Positions 10,301 through 19,133 are shown, numbered from the stretch's first letter. The stretch: DNA of 64,000 nt from Erysipelotrichaceae bacterium (GCA_012513225.1 JAAZCQ010000004.1:1-64000), one strand, 5' to 3'. Notes: generated from the letters alone by a model not told the origin. Made by a program: numbers and translations.

Positions 10301-11687
10301 CTTTCACCATAGAAAAATTAGGTTCATTGGATACCATATCATTTGTTATATTTGTTTTGTGAGTTATAAAAAGAGGAATATCCATTTCTGGATTAATGAA
10401 TAGCTGTAATCTATCAATTTCTTGATGATCTTTAATTTTAACTGCACCAAATTCTATTATTTTATCAAAATAACTTGATAAACCAGTAGTCTCTAGGTCA
10501 AAAATAACAAAAGTTTGATCTTCAAGATTTATATCTGATTCATTTCTAACAATAGTTAACTTTTCATTAACCATATACATCTCGCAACCATAAATTATTT
10601 TAAAGTTTCTATCTTTATTTTTAGAAAGTAAAGCTTTTGCTTGATTGTGAGCTTTTGCAAAAGATTGAACTGATCCATGGTCAGTAATAGCAACTCCATC
10701 GTGTCCTAAATTAAATACATGATCTATTACTGATTTTACATCAACTACTCCATCCATTTCTGACATAGTAGTGTGTAGGTGTAACTCAACTCTTTTTGTT
10801 TCTGCATCATCAATTATACTTTCTTTTGGTAATAAAACTAATTCATGAATCATTAATGATAAATCATTTGAAAAGCTATCTAATATGATATCACCATAAA
10901 ACATATATAATTGTCCTACTTTAATAGTATCTAATGCTTCTTCACTAAATTGCTTACTTTCAAAGATTTTAGCATAAATCGCTCCTTCTTTATCACTAAT
11001 TAGCATAGTTAAAAATTTTTTATTATTTTTTGTAATTATCATATTTAAACTTAAAATTTCACCCTTAAACTTTATAGAATCTTCAGGGTATTCTACATTT
11101 TTTAATTGTATTAAATTATAATCATCTAACTTATATCTTCTAGTTTTATTACGTAGTCCATTATTAGATTTCTTTTTTGTTTCTTTTAAAGATATTACTT
11201 TTTCTTCAAAATTATTATCAAAATTATTAGACTTAAAAACAACTTCTATTTTAGTAAATCCAAACATATTTAAATTGTTAATATAAAGATTTTTATATAT
11301 TTTTTCATCATTTTCATTAATTTTTTTATCAATAAGAAATTCTAAAGTATTTTTTTCCTCATTGTATAAAAATAATATATTCTTAAATATTCTTTTAAGT
11401 TTTTTATTATTAGTAGTAATATAATTAACGTATTTACTAATATTGTTTATTTCATACTTATTAGATATAGACAAAACATGTAGCTCGACATTTACAGCTA
11501 AAATATTTTTTAATTTATTCAATATTAAATTATACATATCAAAATCTAAAGGAGAATTACTATTTAAAGTTAATTCTAATAATTTTTTATCTTTAAAAAA
11601 CTTTATATTTGATACATCTATTTGACCTAAAGTTATTCTATCACTCGTGTTTAAAGGGATATCATTAAGTATTTCAAGTATTTTCAT
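7365..11687 (-). CDS. polC: DNA polymerase III alpha subunit, Gram-positive PolC type
   Basis: 1440 aa, the replicative polymerase of Bacillota. The order is a poorly conserved N-terminus, an OB-fold region (SIKFKGEILSLNMIIT), the PHP domain (RVELHLHTTMSEMDGV, AITDHGSVQSF) and an inserted DnaQ-like 3'-5' exonuclease (FVIFDLETTGL, HNADFDFGFL, HRADYDAEKL). The polymerase core follows, with the Cys4 zinc motif (CENCHH, CPVCN), catalytic PDIDLNFS and the HTDVWANNAQ region. The exonuclease within PHP separates PolC from DnaE. It is monocistronic or the start of the leftward run, and the rplU promoter overlaps its stop. Confidence 0.98.
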   Translation of the reverse strand: MKILEILNDIPLNTSDRITLGQIDVSNIKFFKDKKLLELTLNSNSPLDFDMYNLILNKLKNILAVNVELHVLSISNKYEINNISKYVNYITTNNKKLKRIFKNILFLYNEEKNTLEFLIDKKINENDEKIYKNLYINNLNMFGFTKIEVVFKSNNFDNNFEEKVISLKETKKKSNNGLRNKTRRYKLDDYNLIQLKNVEYPEDSIKFKGEILSLNMIITKNNKKFLTMLISDKEGAIYAKIFESKQFSEEALDTIKVGQLYMFYGDIILDSFSNDLSLMIHELVLLPKESIIDDAETKRVELHLHTTMSEMDGVVDVKSVIDHVFNLGHDGVAITDHGSVQSFAKAHNQAKALLSKNKDRNFKIIYGCEMYMVNEKLTIVRNESDINLEDQTFVIFDLETTGLSSYFDKIIEFGAVKIKDHQEIDRLQLFINPEMDIPLFITHKTNITNDMVSNEPNFSMVKDQILNFIGDSVLVAHNADFDFGFLNEALKSVNEKPLKNTLIDTLDLARVLHSDRRQYRLGNIARLYKIKYDEDVAHRADYDAEKLKDIFLQMLNELRKKDVFTSKELQNLQDENAFTKNRAHHVVVLAKNQRGIKDLYELVSTSNTDSLAVFGKGGEEFLSEPRIIKETLDNKRENILIGSACLNGEVFEYASNKDQESLEEIMGFYDYIEIQPLDNYSNLISNNAIRDKKRLQEIILRIINTAVKLNKIIVATGDVHYLNPDQKKFRDVYINSQGVGGVRHPLYIYNKDIRRNTKNPDQHFRTTNEMLESFKWLNDEKLAYMLVVNNSRIIFNMIEEVLPVPKGTYPPIVEGSAQKLKDVCYANAHLKYGENLPEIVVNRLEKELDSIISNGYAVVYYISHLLVKKSNDDGYIVGSRGSVGSSFVATMSKITEVNPLFPHYVCENCHHSEFFIDGEISSGYDLEDKPCPVCNTIMKGDGHNIPFETFLGFEGEKVPDIDLNFSNEYQAKAHNFTKEVFGDDHVYRAGTIGTVADKTAFGYVSGYLEEMGLDHVSKAYKDYLALGCVGIKRTTGQHPGGIIVIPQDMETSDFTPIQFPANDKNSEWKTTHFDFHDIHDNVLKFDILGHIDPTAMRLLYNISGIDPTLIPMNDPRVISLFYSSDELHADSRIYDEKTGALGLPEFGTKITRKVLEEALPKNFSELVIISGLTHGTDVWANNAQTLIQQGLPLDEVIGCRDDIMTFLISKGLKPISAFAIMESVRKGKGLKPEWEELMKENNVPDWYIDSCKKIKYMFPKAHACAYVIMALRIAWFKVYYPQYFYVQYFTLRSDAYEIETMSKGIVAIKERMNDIFNRMNTYGDKRASNKERALYDSLEICNELYARGYKISNIDLYKSKATEFSVDENDPKTIIPSFITIDGLGVNVAKSIEIARKEREFISKEDLIKRTQLSNKLVEKLDKLGCLEGLSDMNQMSLFG

Positions 11688-11741
11688 TTTTCACCAAACC
11701 TATATATAAGCGTATGCTAAGATATTATAACATTAATTCAA

Positions 11742-11773
11742 TTAAAAAGAAGGTGACTGTTAGTCCCTTCTTC
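11742..11773 (-). terminator. Terminator after the amino-acid ABC transporter
   Basis: On the minus strand GAAGG and GACT pair with AGTC and CCTTC (one bulged A), followed by TTTTT. It closes the three-gene transporter transcript. Confidence 0.75.
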
Positions 11774-11780
11774 ATATCTA

Positions 11781-12521
11781 TTAATATAATACTTTACTTA
11801 AAAATTCAATAGTTCTTGGATTTTGTGGATTCTCAAATAATTCTTTAGGAGTTCCTTGTTCCTGTATTATTCCTTCATCCATAAATAGAACTCTATCAGC
11901 AACTTGTTTTGCAAATCCCATTTCATGTGTAACTATAACACAAGTCATCCCATGATCTACTAATAATTTGATTACATCAAGTACATCCTTTACCATTTCA
12001 GGGTCAAGCGCACTTGTAGGCTCATCAAACAACATTACATCAGGATGCATTGCTAAAGCTCTTACTATAGCTAATCTTTGTTTTTGACCGCCAGATAGCT
12101 TTCTAGGATATTCATAAGCTTTATCAGCAAGTCCAACAGTTTTTAATAATTCCATTGCATCTTCTTCAGCTTTAGCTTTAGGAACTTTAAGTTCTAACAT
12201 AGGAGTTATAGTTATATTTTCAATAACTTTTAAATGTGGAAATACATTAAAGTGTTGAAACACCATTCCAATTTTTCTTCTATGTAAATCAATATTTATT
12301 TTTGGATTAGTTATATCTACTCCTTCAAAGAAAACCTTGCCAGAATCAGGTTTTTCCATCAAATTAAGACATCTTAGAAATGTAGATTTTCCAGATCCTG
12401 AAGGACCAATAATCGCAACAACTTCACCTGTAGAAACAGTTTCATTAATGTTTTTTAAAACATGTAAATCACCAAAATTTTTATTTAAATTTTCAACTTT
12501 AATTAATATATTGTCAGTCAC
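11781..12521 (-). CDS. Polar amino-acid ABC transporter, ATPase subunit
   Basis: 246 aa, GlnQ/ArtP class. Walker A is GPSGSGKST (39-47), the signature is LSGGQKQR, Walker B is [14 protein letters not shown], and the switch His is in [10 protein letters not shown]. It energises uptake by the permease whose gene overlaps its start by 8 bases. The C-terminal [13 protein letters not shown] is typical of the polar amino-acid branch. Substrate specificity cannot be read from the ATPase. The T-box upstream points to one particular amino acid. Confidence 0.95.
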   Translation of the reverse strand: MTDNILIKVENLNKNFGDLHVLKNINETVSTGEVVAIIGPSGSGKSTFLRCLNLMEKPDSGKVFFEGVDITNPKINIDLHRRKIGMVFQHFNVFPHLKVIENITITPMLELKVPKAKAEEDAMELLKTVGLADKAYEYPRKLSGGQKQRLAIVRALAMHPDVMLFDEPTSALDPEMVKDVLDVIKLLVDHGMTCVIVTHEMGFAKQVADRVLFMDEGIIQEQGTPKELFENPQNPRTIEFLSKVLY

Positions 12522-13182
12522 TTACACTCAACCTCTTTTCTACCAGATTAACCATATATGTTAATACCAATGTAACAATTAAATAAATTGCAGCAATTAT
12601 AAATAACGGTTGCCAAATTAGGAATTTATTGGCAAGTATTGTTTTTACAAACATTAATTCATTTAATGCTAAGGTAGATGCTAAAGAAGTTTCTTTAACC
12701 ATCATAATATATTCATTTCCAAGAGAAGGAACAATTGATTTTATAGCTTGTGGTAGTACTATCTTTCTCATGCAGTTTTTACTTGACATACCAAGTGATC
12801 TTGCAGCTTCAGTTTGTCCCTTGTCAACTGCTAAGATTCCTCCCCTAACAATTTCACTAACATAAGAACTACTATTCATTATTAATGCAAGTAATACCAC
12901 TGTGGTTTTAGATAATGAATTCATTATAGGAAAAGCCATTGGTAAAAAATAGTAGAATATATAAAGTTGTACTAATATTGGAGTACCTCTAAATATAGTT
13001 ACATAGACTACACCTATACTATTGATAATTTTATTTTTTGATAAGGTTAGCATTGAAATAAATGCACCTAATAAGCTTCCAAATAAAACTGCAACAAATG
13101 CTAATTTAAGAGTAGACCAAAGCCCACTAAGAAATAAGGGATAATATTGTTGCCAAACTTTAAATATGCTAGGTCCTCCCAT
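12514..13182 (-). CDS. Polar amino-acid ABC transporter, permease subunit
   Basis: 222 aa with about five membrane segments of the HisMQ/GlnP class. The ATPase-coupling EAA loop is [25 protein letters not shown], split here as [10 protein letters not shown] and IVLPQAIKS. There is only one permease gene, so it presumably works as a homodimer. It overlaps the ATPase gene by 8 bases and follows the binding-protein gene by about 30 bases. Confidence 0.95.
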   Translation of the reverse strand: MGGPSIFKVWQQYYPLFLSGLWSTLKLAFVAVLFGSLLGAFISMLTLSKNKIINSIGVVYVTIFRGTPILVQLYIFYYFLPMAFPIMNSLSKTTVVLLALIMNSSSYVSEIVRGGILAVDKGQTEAARSLGMSSKNCMRKIVLPQAIKSIVPSLGNEYIMMVKETSLASTLALNELMFVKTILANKFLIWQPLFIIAAIYLIVTLVLTYMVNLVEKRLSVSD

Positions 13183-13211
13183 TAATTAATCTCCTTTATA
13201 CTAAAATTCAC

Positions 13212-14090
13212 TTATTCAAATTCAATTCCAAGCTCTTTTGCTTTAGTTTTAGCATCAGCATGCCAAACTTCAAATTTTCCTGATTCATTTACTTCTTTAA
13301 GAATTTCATTTATTTTTTCGATTAAATCTGTTTCACCTTTTTTAGCAGCTATAACATTTCCAGAATAATCATCATATATAGATAAATCAAACAATACATC
13401 TGCAACAATAGTATCATCCATTGTATTTCCATATCCTTTAGCAATATCACAAGATAATGCTAAACCTTGAACCTTACCAGATTGTAGTGCCAAAACACCT
13501 TGATCTATTTGTTGTACAATTTCAATAGTAACATCTTCAATTTGATCATTAACATACATTTCTTGTAAAGACGCTGATTGAGCAGCAATAGTTGTTCCTT
13601 TAAAATCATCTAAAGATTTGTATTTGTCATAATCTTCTTTTTTAATTAAAATTGTATGACAAGTAGATTCTGCACCTTCGGTATTATTATATCCTATTGA
13701 TAGTTCGTAACTTTCAGCCCTATCTTCTTTCCATCCAAAACCTGAAATTGCAAGGTCAACTTTCCCAGTATCAACTGCAGTTAATGTTCCTGAGAAGTCC
13801 ATTGTTTCTATTTTCAAAGTAACTCCTAATTGCTCAGCAATATAATTAGCAAGAGAAATATCTGAACCAATAGGATCTTGATTTTCATCTAAATATTCCA
13901 TTGGTGGATAATCAGGAGAAGTTGCAACAACTAGTACTCCACTATCTAAGATACTTTCTAAAGCAGTTTTATCAGTTGATGTTTCTGCTGTTGCATTATT
14001 TGTTGAATCTGAGTTAGTCGTATTACTACATCCAGTTAGAAGTAATAATAAAGCAGTAGTTAGTGCAAATAATTTTTTTAGATTTTTCAT
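13212..14090 (-). CDS. Amino-acid ABC transporter substrate-binding lipoprotein
   Basis: 292 aa from MKNLKKLFAL. A reading 16 codons longer exists, but the ATG at 14090 has a GGAGG site at the right distance and begins a proper lipoprotein signal with lipobox LLTGC. It has a periplasmic-binding fold of family 3 (LVVATSPDYPPMEYLDE, GSDISLANYIAEQLG, DLAISGFGWKEDRAESYELSIGY). It is tethered outside the membrane and delivers substrate to the permease. It is the first gene of the transporter operon, directly behind a T-box. The ligand is probably a cationic or polar amino acid. Confidence 0.95.
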   Translation of the reverse strand: MKNLKKLFALTTALLLLLTGCSNTTNSDSTNNATAETSTDKTALESILDSGVLVVATSPDYPPMEYLDENQDPIGSDISLANYIAEQLGVTLKIETMDFSGTLTAVDTGKVDLAISGFGWKEDRAESYELSIGYNNTEGAESTCHTILIKKEDYDKYKSLDDFKGTTIAAQSASLQEMYVNDQIEDVTIEIVQQIDQGVLALQSGKVQGLALSCDIAKGYGNTMDDTIVADVLFDLSIYDDYSGNVIAAKKGETDLIEKINEILKEVNESGKFEVWHADAKTKAKELGIEFE

Positions 14091-14124
14091 TTCTTTTTCC
14101 TCCGTTAATTTTAGAAGTGATAAA

Positions 14125-14345
14125 TAAAAAATCATCACTCCATTTAGAAGAGACGACTATGCGCGGTACCACTCTTATTGTCATATATATGACCACTCAA
14201 TACGTTAACGCCGTTATACGATTTAACTTACTATATTTCAGCCAAACTTCTCACAAATGCGGTTCAATTATAAATTTACCGAATGGCTTACACTCTACCC
14301 AAACTCGCTAATGGTTTTTATAATCTACTCTTTTGATCTTTGAAT
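14125..14345 (-). promoter_or_regulatory. T-box riboswitch controlling the amino-acid transporter
   Basis: On the minus strand the leader has a Stem I whose ATTATAAA and TTTATAAT arms flank a GGGTAGAGTGTAAGCC-type apical part. It ends in the T-box core AGTGGTACCGCG, which binds the tRNA acceptor end. A terminator follows: AGTCGTC pairs with GATGATT, with an inner CTTC/GGAG helix, then a U-run. Uncharged tRNA should stabilise the antiterminator and switch the transporter on. The specifier region reads GAACCGCA. I favour CGC (14259-14261, Arg), since specifiers are usually followed by A, but CCG (Pro) is possible. Confidence 0.88.
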
Positions 14346-14353
14346 TTAAAATA

Positions 14354-14382
14354 AATATAAATGAATTCATTGATATTGTCAA
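14354..14382 (-). promoter_or_regulatory. Sigma-A promoter of the T-box/transporter operon
   Basis: A textbook promoter on the minus strand: TTGACA (14377-14382), 17-base spacer, TATATT (14354-14359). It lies just upstream of the first T-box helix. Confidence 0.85.
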
Positions 14383-14433
14383 CTCTTTTTTGAAAATCGT
14401 TTCATTATTAATGAAAATAATAAATATTTTTCA

Positions 14434-14456
14434 TTAAAAAAACGGTGTTACCCGTT
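14434..14456 (-). terminator. Terminator after the FMN-binding lipoprotein
   Basis: On the minus strand AACGG and CCGTT arms with a GTAACA loop are followed by TTTT. The stem begins at the stop codon. Confidence 0.75.
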
Positions 14457-14830
14457 TATTTTGTTGCGTTTGTTATTGCAGAATTAACTGCTTCAATTAA
14501 AGCTTCACTACTAACTGTAGCACCTGATACTGTATCTACATCAGTAGATTGAGCTTCGATAATAGCTTCAGATACCGTTTCTAGTGCTGTGTCGCCTAAG
14601 CCTTCAGTTTCTTCTGCTTCTACGATAGTTATGTCTGTAATAGCAGAATCAGAAAATGTAACATCAACAGTTATATCACCATTATGTCCAGAAACTGTTT
14701 CACTATATGTACCAGCAGTATATTTTGAATCGTTAGATTCTGTACTATCATTTGCGCTGTCGGTAGAACCACATGCTGTTAAAGATATACTTACTAATAA
14801 AATAATAAATAAACTTATAATTTTTTTCAT
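14456..14830 (-). CDS. FMN-binding domain lipoprotein, probable flavinylation target
   Basis: 124 aa. It has a lipoprotein signal with lipobox LTAC (Cys20), a Ser/Asp/Thr-rich linker, and then one small FMN-binding domain of the NqrC/RnfG/PplA kind (YTAGTYSETVSGHNGDITVDV). The C-terminal motif D-T-V-S-G-A-T-V-S fits the ApbE target pattern, so Thr105 is the likely site of covalent FMN. Such proteins carry electrons on the cell surface. No ApbE, NDH-2 or other electron-transfer gene is visible nearby, so its partners lie elsewhere. It is monocistronic, with a GGAGG site and its own terminator. Confidence 0.85.
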   Translation of the reverse strand: MKKIISLFIILLVSISLTACGSTDSANDSTESNDSKYTAGTYSETVSGHNGDITVDVTFSDSAITDITIVEAEETEGLGDTALETVSEAIIEAQSTDVDTVSGATVSSEALIEAVNSAITNATK

Positions 14831-14932
14831 CTTAATCTTTCCTCCTAGAAATTATAATACTTATTATATTTAATGATGTCAAATAATACAATATGTAATA
14901 AAAATGACTTATAATAATTTTAGGAGATTTTT

Positions 14933-15484
14933 ATGGAAATTAAATGTAATAATTGTCACAACAATATTAATAAAATAATTCAAAAAAATTTTGATGAATA
15001 TATTGTTGGGAGGTATCAATGTAGTAATTGTAAAAATAAACAACAAAGATATATAAGCGAACTTGATCTTATGATCTACTTTGGAATCAGTTGTACTTCG
15101 TATGCACTTTCTATTTTTTTAGTATTTTCAATTTTTCAATACATCAACAATTTAATATTTATTGCTATTTTTGTTGTAATATTATTTGTTTTTCTTTTTT
15201 TCTTATTTAGATATATGCCATTATGGATTTATGAAAAAGCACCTCTAAAGCATAATTGGAAAACATATAATTTTAAAGAAGAAGAAAAACCAATTTCAAA
15301 AAGAATGAAATGGCAATTTATTATGTTTTTACTAGTTTCATTTATGTTTGGTACATCTGAACAATATACATATTTCTTTTATATCTTAATTGTTTTATTT
15401 ATAGGTATTGTTTTTATAAAAATTAAATTATTATATAATAAAGAAAAAGAAATTTTTTCAAGAAAAAAGGGTGTTATCAATTGA
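14933..15484 (+). CDS. Zinc-ribbon membrane protein of unknown function
   Basis: 183 aa, family not recognised. The N-terminus is a CxxC...CxxC zinc ribbon (CNNCHNN, then CSNCKNK, about 20 residues apart). Four hydrophobic segments in two pairs follow (around residues 50-95 and 123-160), separated by a positively charged loop ending in KRMKWQF. It is preceded by TAGGAG at a good distance. It stands alone and is convergent with mglC across a shared terminator. It could be a small membrane adaptor; nothing in the context identifies a role. Confidence 0.7.
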   Translation: MEIKCNNCHNNINKIIQKNFDEYIVGRYQCSNCKNKQQRYISELDLMIYFGISCTSYALSIFLVFSIFQYINNLIFIAIFVVILFVFLFFLFRYMPLWIYEKAPLKHNWKTYNFKEEEKPISKRMKWQFIMFLLVSFMFGTSEQYTYFFYILIVLFIGIVFIKIKLLYNKEKEIFSRKKGVIN

Positions 15485-15501
15485 TAACATCCTATTTTTT
15501 T
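15462..15501. terminator. Bidirectional terminator
   Basis: A 12-base near-perfect inverted repeat (right arm TTGATAACATCC, one G-U pair) has T-runs outside the stem on both strands. It serves both the zinc-ribbon gene and the mgl operon. Confidence 0.85.
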
Positions 15502-16490
15502 GCTGTATATTTTCTAATATCTAATGCAACTGCAATAATTATAACTAAACCTTGAACAATATATTGCCAAGATGTATCAATACTTAAGAATTGCATACAT
15601 GTTTTTAATAGTTCAAATACTAATACACCAATTAGAATTCCTGGAACAGTACCAATACCACCAGTAGTAGAAACGCCACCTATTGTACAAGCAGCAATAG
15701 CTTCTAATTCATAACCTAATCCTAAGTTAACTGAAGCACCACCAGATTTTGCAGCTAATAAAAAGCCAGCAAATCCATACATAACTCCCGCAAGAGTATA
15801 AATTCTTAATTTTGCAGCAACTGTATTTACACCAGATACTTCAGCTGCATTTTCATTTCCACCTATTGCATACATATATTTTCCATGTCTTGTTTTATTG
15901 TATAAAAACCAAAAGAACAAGCCAACAATAACTGCAATAATTAAAAGATATTTAATAAGCTCACTAATACCAGGTATCTTTATTCCCGCAGATGCTATTT
16001 GAGTGTAGTCTTTTCTTAAACCACCTAATGGTGTTGCTCCAGAATATACAAGATTAATTCCATAAACTATAGTTTGCATTCCTAAAGTAGTAAGAAATGG
16101 TGGAACATTTAAATAAGAAATAACTGTTCCATTTAAAAATCCGAAAAAACCTGTTAAAAGGACTACTCCAAGTAAAACTATAATTATAGGTATTTCAGGT
16201 AAATTAGGAAAGAATTTTGCTGTATAATCAGCTCTTTGTAATAATGTACAAGATAGTACACCGCCTAATCCAACTAAACGTCCAGCACTTAAGTCAGTAC
16301 CTTTAGTAATTAGTGTTCCACTAACTCCTAAAGCAATAATAAATCTTGGAGATACATTACTAGCAATATTAAAGAAGTTTGTCATTGAAAAGAAGCCATC
16401 TTGTGTAACTCCAACATATAATACAAGTATGAATAATAATAATATTATTGCATTATTTGCTAAAAAATCTTTGATCTTTTTTGTTTCCAT
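15492..16490 (-). CDS. mglC: Galactose/methyl-galactoside-type ABC permease MglC
   Basis: 332 aa from METKKIKDFL. The ATG at 16490 has GGGAG seven bases upstream; a GTG five codons earlier overlaps the mglA stop. It is a multi-pass BPD_transp_2 permease of the monosaccharide class, with the conserved GTLITKGTDLSAGR and GGVSTTGGIGTVPG stretches. It forms the channel for the sugar bound by MglB and is last in mglB-mglA-mglC. Galactose/glucose specificity is inferred from similarity and from galK and galM nearby. Confidence 0.93.
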   Translation of the reverse strand: METKKIKDFLANNAIILLLFILVLYVGVTQDGFFSMTNFFNIASNVSPRFIIALGVSGTLITKGTDLSAGRLVGLGGVLSCTLLQRADYTAKFFPNLPEIPIIIVLLGVVLLTGFFGFLNGTVISYLNVPPFLTTLGMQTIVYGINLVYSGATPLGGLRKDYTQIASAGIKIPGISELIKYLLIIAVIVGLFFWFLYNKTRHGKYMYAIGGNENAAEVSGVNTVAAKLRIYTLAGVMYGFAGFLLAAKSGGASVNLGLGYELEAIAACTIGGVSTTGGIGTVPGILIGVLVFELLKTCMQFLSIDTSWQYIVQGLVIIIAVALDIRKYTAKK

Positions 16491-16501
16491 TTTGTTCTCC
16501 C

Positions 16502-18010
16502 TCACATAAATTTTGTAGCTAAACTCATTATATTTTCTTGAGTAGCTTCTTCACCTTCTACAAAGCCTGAAACCTTGCCTTCACACATAACCATAATTCT
16601 ATCACTCATTCCAATTAATTCAGGCATTTCAGAAGAAATCATAATTATTGATTTACCTTGTTGAGCAAGTTCTTCAATTATTGTATATATTTCATATTTA
16701 GCACCAACATCAATTCCTCTAGTTGGCTCATCTAATATTAAGATATCAGGATTATTTGCTAACCATCTTCCAATGATTACTTTTTGTTGATTACCTCCAG
16801 AAAGTGATTTTATTTGAGTTTTAGAACTAGGTGTTTTAATACTCATTTTTTTAATATTTTCACTAACTACTTTTTCAAGTTCTTTATTATTTATTACAAT
16901 TTTATGATCCAAGTAATTATCTAAAGAAGCAATTCCGACATTATCTGCTACAGATAAAACTCCAAATATTCCAGTTGCTCTTCTATCTTCGGTAAGTAAA
17001 GCAATACCCTTAACTATGGCATCTCTTGGTCTTTTTATTTTAATTTCTTCGCCTTTATAAATTACTTTTCCACTAACAGTATGTCTTATGCCAAAAATAG
17101 CTTCCATTAGTTCAGTTCTTTGAGCGCCTACAAGGCCACCAATACCTAATATTTCACCTTCTCGTAAATTAAAACTAACATTTTTAAACGATTTTGGATC
17201 TATAGATGAAAAATCTTTAATTTCTAAAACAACATCACCAGGAGCATTTTCTTTTGGTGGAAATCTATTTGTAAGTTCTCTACCAACCATTTTTTTAATT
17301 ATCAAATCAGTAGTTAACTCTTTTGCAGGCCATGTACCTACATAAGTACCATCTCTCATGATACTTACTTCATCAGAAATTTGTAAAATTTCCTCCATTT
17401 TATGAGAAATATAAATAATCGATACGCCATTATCTCTAAGGCTATTAATAATATCGAATAATCCTTCAACTTCATTTTCAGTTAAAGAAGAAGTTGGCTC
17501 GTCCATAATCACCAATTTTGCATCAGCAGAAACAGCTTTTGCAATTTCAACAGATTGCATTTGAGAAACAGATAATGAACTTAATTTAACTTTTGAATTA
17601 AAATCCATATTTACTTTTTTTAATAATTTATCAGTTTCTGAATACAATTTATTATGATCTATTATCTCTATTGGACCAATTTTTTTTGTAGGAAATCTAC
17701 CTAAAAAGATATTTTCTGCAATACTTCTATCTAATATAGGAGACTGTTCTTGTTGTACCATCGCAATACCTTTTGAAAGAGCATCTGCAGTATTTGTTAT
17801 ATTAACGTTTTCTCCATTAAAAATAATCTCTCCTTCATCCATCTTATAAATTCCAAAGAGACATTTCATTAAAGTTGATTTCCCTGCACCATTTTCACCC
17901 ATTAACGCGTGTACAGTACCAGGTCTAATATTCAAATTAACTTGATCAAGTGCCTTTACGCCAGGAAAACTTTTACTTATATTTTTCATTTGCAAAATAT
18001 ACTCGCTCAT
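16502..18010 (-). CDS. mglA: Galactose/methyl-galactoside-type ABC transporter ATPase MglA
   Basis: 502 aa with two fused ABC domains, the sugar-type layout. The first has Walker A GENGAGKST, signature LSVSQMQSVE and Walker B KLVIMDEPTSSL. The second has the degenerate P-loop GLVGAQRTE that is normal for this family, signature SGGNQQKV and ILILDEPTRGID. It is thus expected to hydrolyse mainly at one site. It is flanked by mglB and mglC, and a strong hairpin separates it from mglB. Confidence 0.95.
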   Translation of the reverse strand: MSEYILQMKNISKSFPGVKALDQVNLNIRPGTVHALMGENGAGKSTLMKCLFGIYKMDEGEIIFNGENVNITNTADALSKGIAMVQQEQSPILDRSIAENIFLGRFPTKKIGPIEIIDHNKLYSETDKLLKKVNMDFNSKVKLSSLSVSQMQSVEIAKAVSADAKLVIMDEPTSSLTENEVEGLFDIINSLRDNGVSIIYISHKMEEILQISDEVSIMRDGTYVGTWPAKELTTDLIIKKMVGRELTNRFPPKENAPGDVVLEIKDFSSIDPKSFKNVSFNLREGEILGIGGLVGAQRTELMEAIFGIRHTVSGKVIYKGEEIKIKRPRDAIVKGIALLTEDRRATGIFGVLSVADNVGIASLDNYLDHKIVINNKELEKVVSENIKKMSIKTPSSKTQIKSLSGGNQQKVIIGRWLANNPDILILDEPTRGIDVGAKYEIYTIIEELAQQGKSIIMISSEMPELIGMSDRIMVMCEGKVSGFVEGEEATQENIMSLATKFM

Positions 18011-18030
18011 TTAAACCCCCTGCATTTATT

Positions 18031-18065
18031 ATATAAAATCAAGTGTGCAAATAGCACACTTGATT
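18031..18065 (-). terminator. Attenuating hairpin between mglB and mglA
   Basis: Twelve-base perfect arms (AATCAAGTGTGC and GCACACTTGATT) around a five-base loop, then TTTATAT on the minus strand. Its position between a binding-protein gene and its ATPase gene suggests partial termination or 3'-end protection that gives excess binding protein. Confidence 0.75.
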
Positions 18066-18080
18066 AGTAATACTTTTTGA

Positions 18081-19133
18081 CTAGTCTAAGAATTCTTCAA
18101 CGTTAGCTTGAGTAACTTTTACATAGTCTACCCAGTAGTATTTATCTAGTTTAGCACCAGAAACAGCTTTAACTGCTGCATCTACTGCTGTATGAGATTG
18201 TCCAACATGGTCATTTAATACTGTACCAGTCATCTTACCTTCTTTAACAAGATCTTTTGCATCATCTAGAGCATCAACACCAACTAAATAGATATCTTTT
18301 CCAACTGTTCTACCAGCAGCTTCAATAGCTTGAGCAGCTCCTAGAGCCATAGCATCATTGTTACAGAATACAGCTTCAATTTTGTCACCATATTTAACTA
18401 GAGCATTAGCAACAATTTCTTGTCCTTTTGCTTGATCCCAGTCACCACGTTGTTCATCTAATTTTTCAACATCATTTCCAGAAACTTCTCCATATTGAGA
18501 AATTGAGAATTCTGTACGATATTTAGCATCAACATTTTCAGGGTCACCAACAACCATTACATATTGTAAAACACCATCACCATTAAGATCGCCTTTGTCT
18601 TCAAGATCAGCAATTAATTCCCCTTGGAATTTTCCTGATTGTCTAGCATCGGCACCTACATAAGTAAATTTCCCTTCATAATCTTGACCATCATATGAAT
18701 CCATATCTGCTTCTTCTGGCTCACGGTTAATAAATACACATGGAATATCAGCGTCAGCACATTTGTCAATTACTGTAGCAGCTGATGTAGATTGAACAAG
18801 GTTAATAATTAAAACATCATATCCTTGTTGAATAAAGTTATCAATTTGATTTGTTTGTTCAGCTTGGTCATTTTTACCATCTTGAATAGTTACTTCATAA
18901 GTATTTCCATCATCTAATGAAGCGAAATAACTTTCAATTTCTTCACGATATAAAGTCATGAAGTTGTCGTCAAACTTGTAGATAGAAACACCAACTTTAA
19001 CAGTTTCTCCCGCACCAGTTGTTTCTGTAGTAGCTTCAGAAGTTGACTCAGGTGTTTCTTTTTCAGTAGAACTACAACCTACTAAGCCTAGTAGCATTGC
19101 ACCTACTGCAAGTAGAGCTAAGAGTTTTTTCAT
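18081..19133 (-). CDS. mglB: Galactose-binding-type lipoprotein MglB
   Basis: 350 aa. It has a lipoprotein signal with lipobox LVGC (Cys20), an acidic Ser/Thr-rich linker, and then a periplasmic-binding-protein 1 fold of the D-galactose/ribose class (VGVSIYKFDDNFMTLYREEIE, PCVFINREPE, VFCNNDAMALGAAQAIEAAG, YLVGVDALDD). The Asn-Arg and Asn-Asn-Asp residues are where galactose/glucose binders contact sugar. It is the first gene of the mgl operon, behind a strong promoter and a LacI-type operator. Confidence 0.94.
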   Translation of the reverse strand: MKKLLALLAVGAMLLGLVGCSSTEKETPESTSEATTETTGAGETVKVGVSIYKFDDNFMTLYREEIESYFASLDDGNTYEVTIQDGKNDQAEQTNQIDNFIQQGYDVLIINLVQSTSAATVIDKCADADIPCVFINREPEEADMDSYDGQDYEGKFTYVGADARQSGKFQGELIADLEDKGDLNGDGVLQYVMVVGDPENVDAKYRTEFSISQYGEVSGNDVEKLDEQRGDWDQAKGQEIVANALVKYGDKIEAVFCNNDAMALGAAQAIEAAGRTVGKDIYLVGVDALDDAKDLVKEGKMTGTVLNDHVGQSHTAVDAAVKAVSGAKLDKYYWVDYVKVTQANVEEFLD

